From: Granulosicoccus antarcticus IMCC3135
GTDB lineage: Bacteria > Pseudomonadota > Gammaproteobacteria > Granulosicoccales > Granulosicoccaceae
Reading direction: 5' to 3'
Length of the DNA stretch: 64,000 bases
Assembly: GCF_002215215.1 (NCBI RefSeq)
Contig: NZ_CP018632.1
Coordinates: forward strand, 3,778,501 to 3,842,500
Below the pieces are notes generated by a model. It had not been told where the DNA came from, searched no databases, and worked only from the letters and a program-made list of their open reading frames with translations. This document shows positions 63,279-64,000 of the stretch, piece after piece. The translations under genes were made by a program, and so were the position numbers. The stretch's first letter is position 1, and the number at the start of each line of letters is the position of its first letter.

Positions 63279-64000
63279 ATGGGACTTGATAACGATACAT
63301 TTCAGCAAGTGCTCAACAGCATTGATCGTTTTGTCGACCGACGGCTGATCCCTGCCGAAGACATTGTTGAAGCTGAAAACGATATTCCGGCAGATATTGT
63401 GCAAGATATGCGTGAGATGGGATTGTCCGGTTTTTCGATACCCGAGGAGTTTGGGGGTTTGGGGGTTAGCCTCGTCCAAGAAGTGAAGATCATGCAAAGT
63501 ATTGGGCGGACGTCAGCGGCGTTCCGGTCGCTGTTTGGCACCAATATCGGCATTGGATCGCAGGGTATCGTCATGGACGGGACCGAAACGCAAAAACAGG
63601 AATACCTTCCGCGTTTGGCGACAGGTGAAATCACTGCGTCTTTCGCCCTGACGGAACCGGACGCTGGCTCGGATGCGGCAGCAATCCGAATGACAGCGCG
63701 GGCTGATGGCGACGATTATGTGATCAATGGCACCAAGCGCTATATCACCAACGCATCCCGCGCGAGTATTTTCACTTTGATGGCGCGCACCAATCCGGAT
63801 GAAAAGGGCGCAGCCGGAATATCTGCGTTCATTGTCCCAACTGACTTGTCCGGTATCACGGTGATGCCCGCGGATCGCAAGATGGGCCAACGTGGCACCA
63901 AAACGCACGACGTGGTGTTTGAAGATGTGCGGGTACCAGCAAGCGCAATCATCGGCGGAACGCCCGGCGTGGGTTTTAAGACTGCTATGAAGGTACTTGA
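63279..64000 (+). CDS. acyl-CoA dehydrogenase, C-terminus outside window
   Basis: Open to the window end (240 codons visible). N-terminal helical domain then ASFALTEPDAGSDAAAIRMTA and KRYITNASRA, the FAD and substrate-binding motifs of the family, and VVFEDVRVPAS. The catalytic Glu is beyond the edge. ATG 63279 is used; GTG 63273 in frame is an alternative with AGAGGA nearer. It oxidises an acyl-CoA in the operon started by the monooxygenase. Confidence 0.9.
   Translation, partial: MGLDNDTFQQVLNSIDRFVDRRLIPAEDIVEAENDIPADIVQDMREMGLSGFSIPEEFGGLGVSLVQEVKIMQSIGRTSAAFRSLFGTNIGIGSQGIVMDGTETQKQEYLPRLATGEITASFALTEPDAGSDAAAIRMTARADGDDYVINGTKRYITNASRASIFTLMARTNPDEKGAAGISAFIVPTDLSGITVMPADRKMGQRGTKTHDVVFEDVRVPASAIIGGTPGVGFKTAMKVL

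Overview
The window is bacterial chromosomal DNA. The CUT1 sugar transporters with LacI regulators, NreA/NreB and HupE metal genes, a YitT protein, a short palindromic repeat family and the general gene style suggest a large-genome marine gammaproteobacterium, possibly Granulosicoccus-like. The taxon is inference; no rRNA, tRNA or other marker gene is present.

Layout. 1-5283: a metal-homeostasis block. A multicopper oxidase (cut by the window edge), a Cys-rich small protein, a membrane-anchor protein and a HupE/UreJ permease lie on the minus strand. They diverge from an RcnR/NreA-type repressor and an NreB-like MFS exporter, with a G/C-tract palindromic operator between. 5456-6539: a small barrel-like protein and a TPR protein. 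6651-12554: a myo-inositol catabolic cluster (iolG-iolC-iolE-iolB) with a divergent LacI regulator. 12555-13800: decayed gene fragments. 14009-16201: a clostripain-family lipoprotein peptidase. 16991-26605: a tightly packed operon with overlapping genes: CUT1 ABC transporter, tandem-domain glycerophosphodiester phosphodiesterase, LacI regulator, inositol-monophosphatase-family enzyme and Na/Pi transporter. This set fits use of a phosphodiester such as glycerophosphoinositol, feeding the nearby iol genes. 26662-28951: amidase and LuxR-type regulator.

29065-39118 is a rearranged, IS-rich stretch: a headless LysR gene, a chimeric peptidase/dehydrogenase ORF, a frameshifted IS66 transposase, truncated genes facing each other at a breakpoint, an IS605-type element (TnpA/TnpB) and a membrane-anchored DUF4041/GIY-YIG protein preceded by an unlisted 52-aa gene.

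39935-50358 is the most interesting metabolic locus. A kinase, an enolase paralog with altered active-site residues and an SDR form one operon. A LacI gene, a second CUT1 ABC transporter, another SDR and a broken SDR run the other way. Identical operator cores (GTTCACGTGAAC) sit in front of both arms, so they look like one regulon for a substrate I cannot name.

50411-53105: small membrane protein, broken adenylate cyclase, YitT protein, small hypothetical gene. 53103-60400: a plasmid- or island-like segment with a palindromic repeat element, tyrosine recombinase, KfrA-like protein, DnaA-box-containing spacer, PDDEXK nuclease, ISKra4-like element and a diverged partial second copy of the kfrA/spacer/nuclease unit. 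60670-64000: GFA-family protein, IclR regulator, nitronate monooxygenase and an acyl-CoA dehydrogenase cut by the window end. No rRNA, tRNA or CRISPR array was seen.
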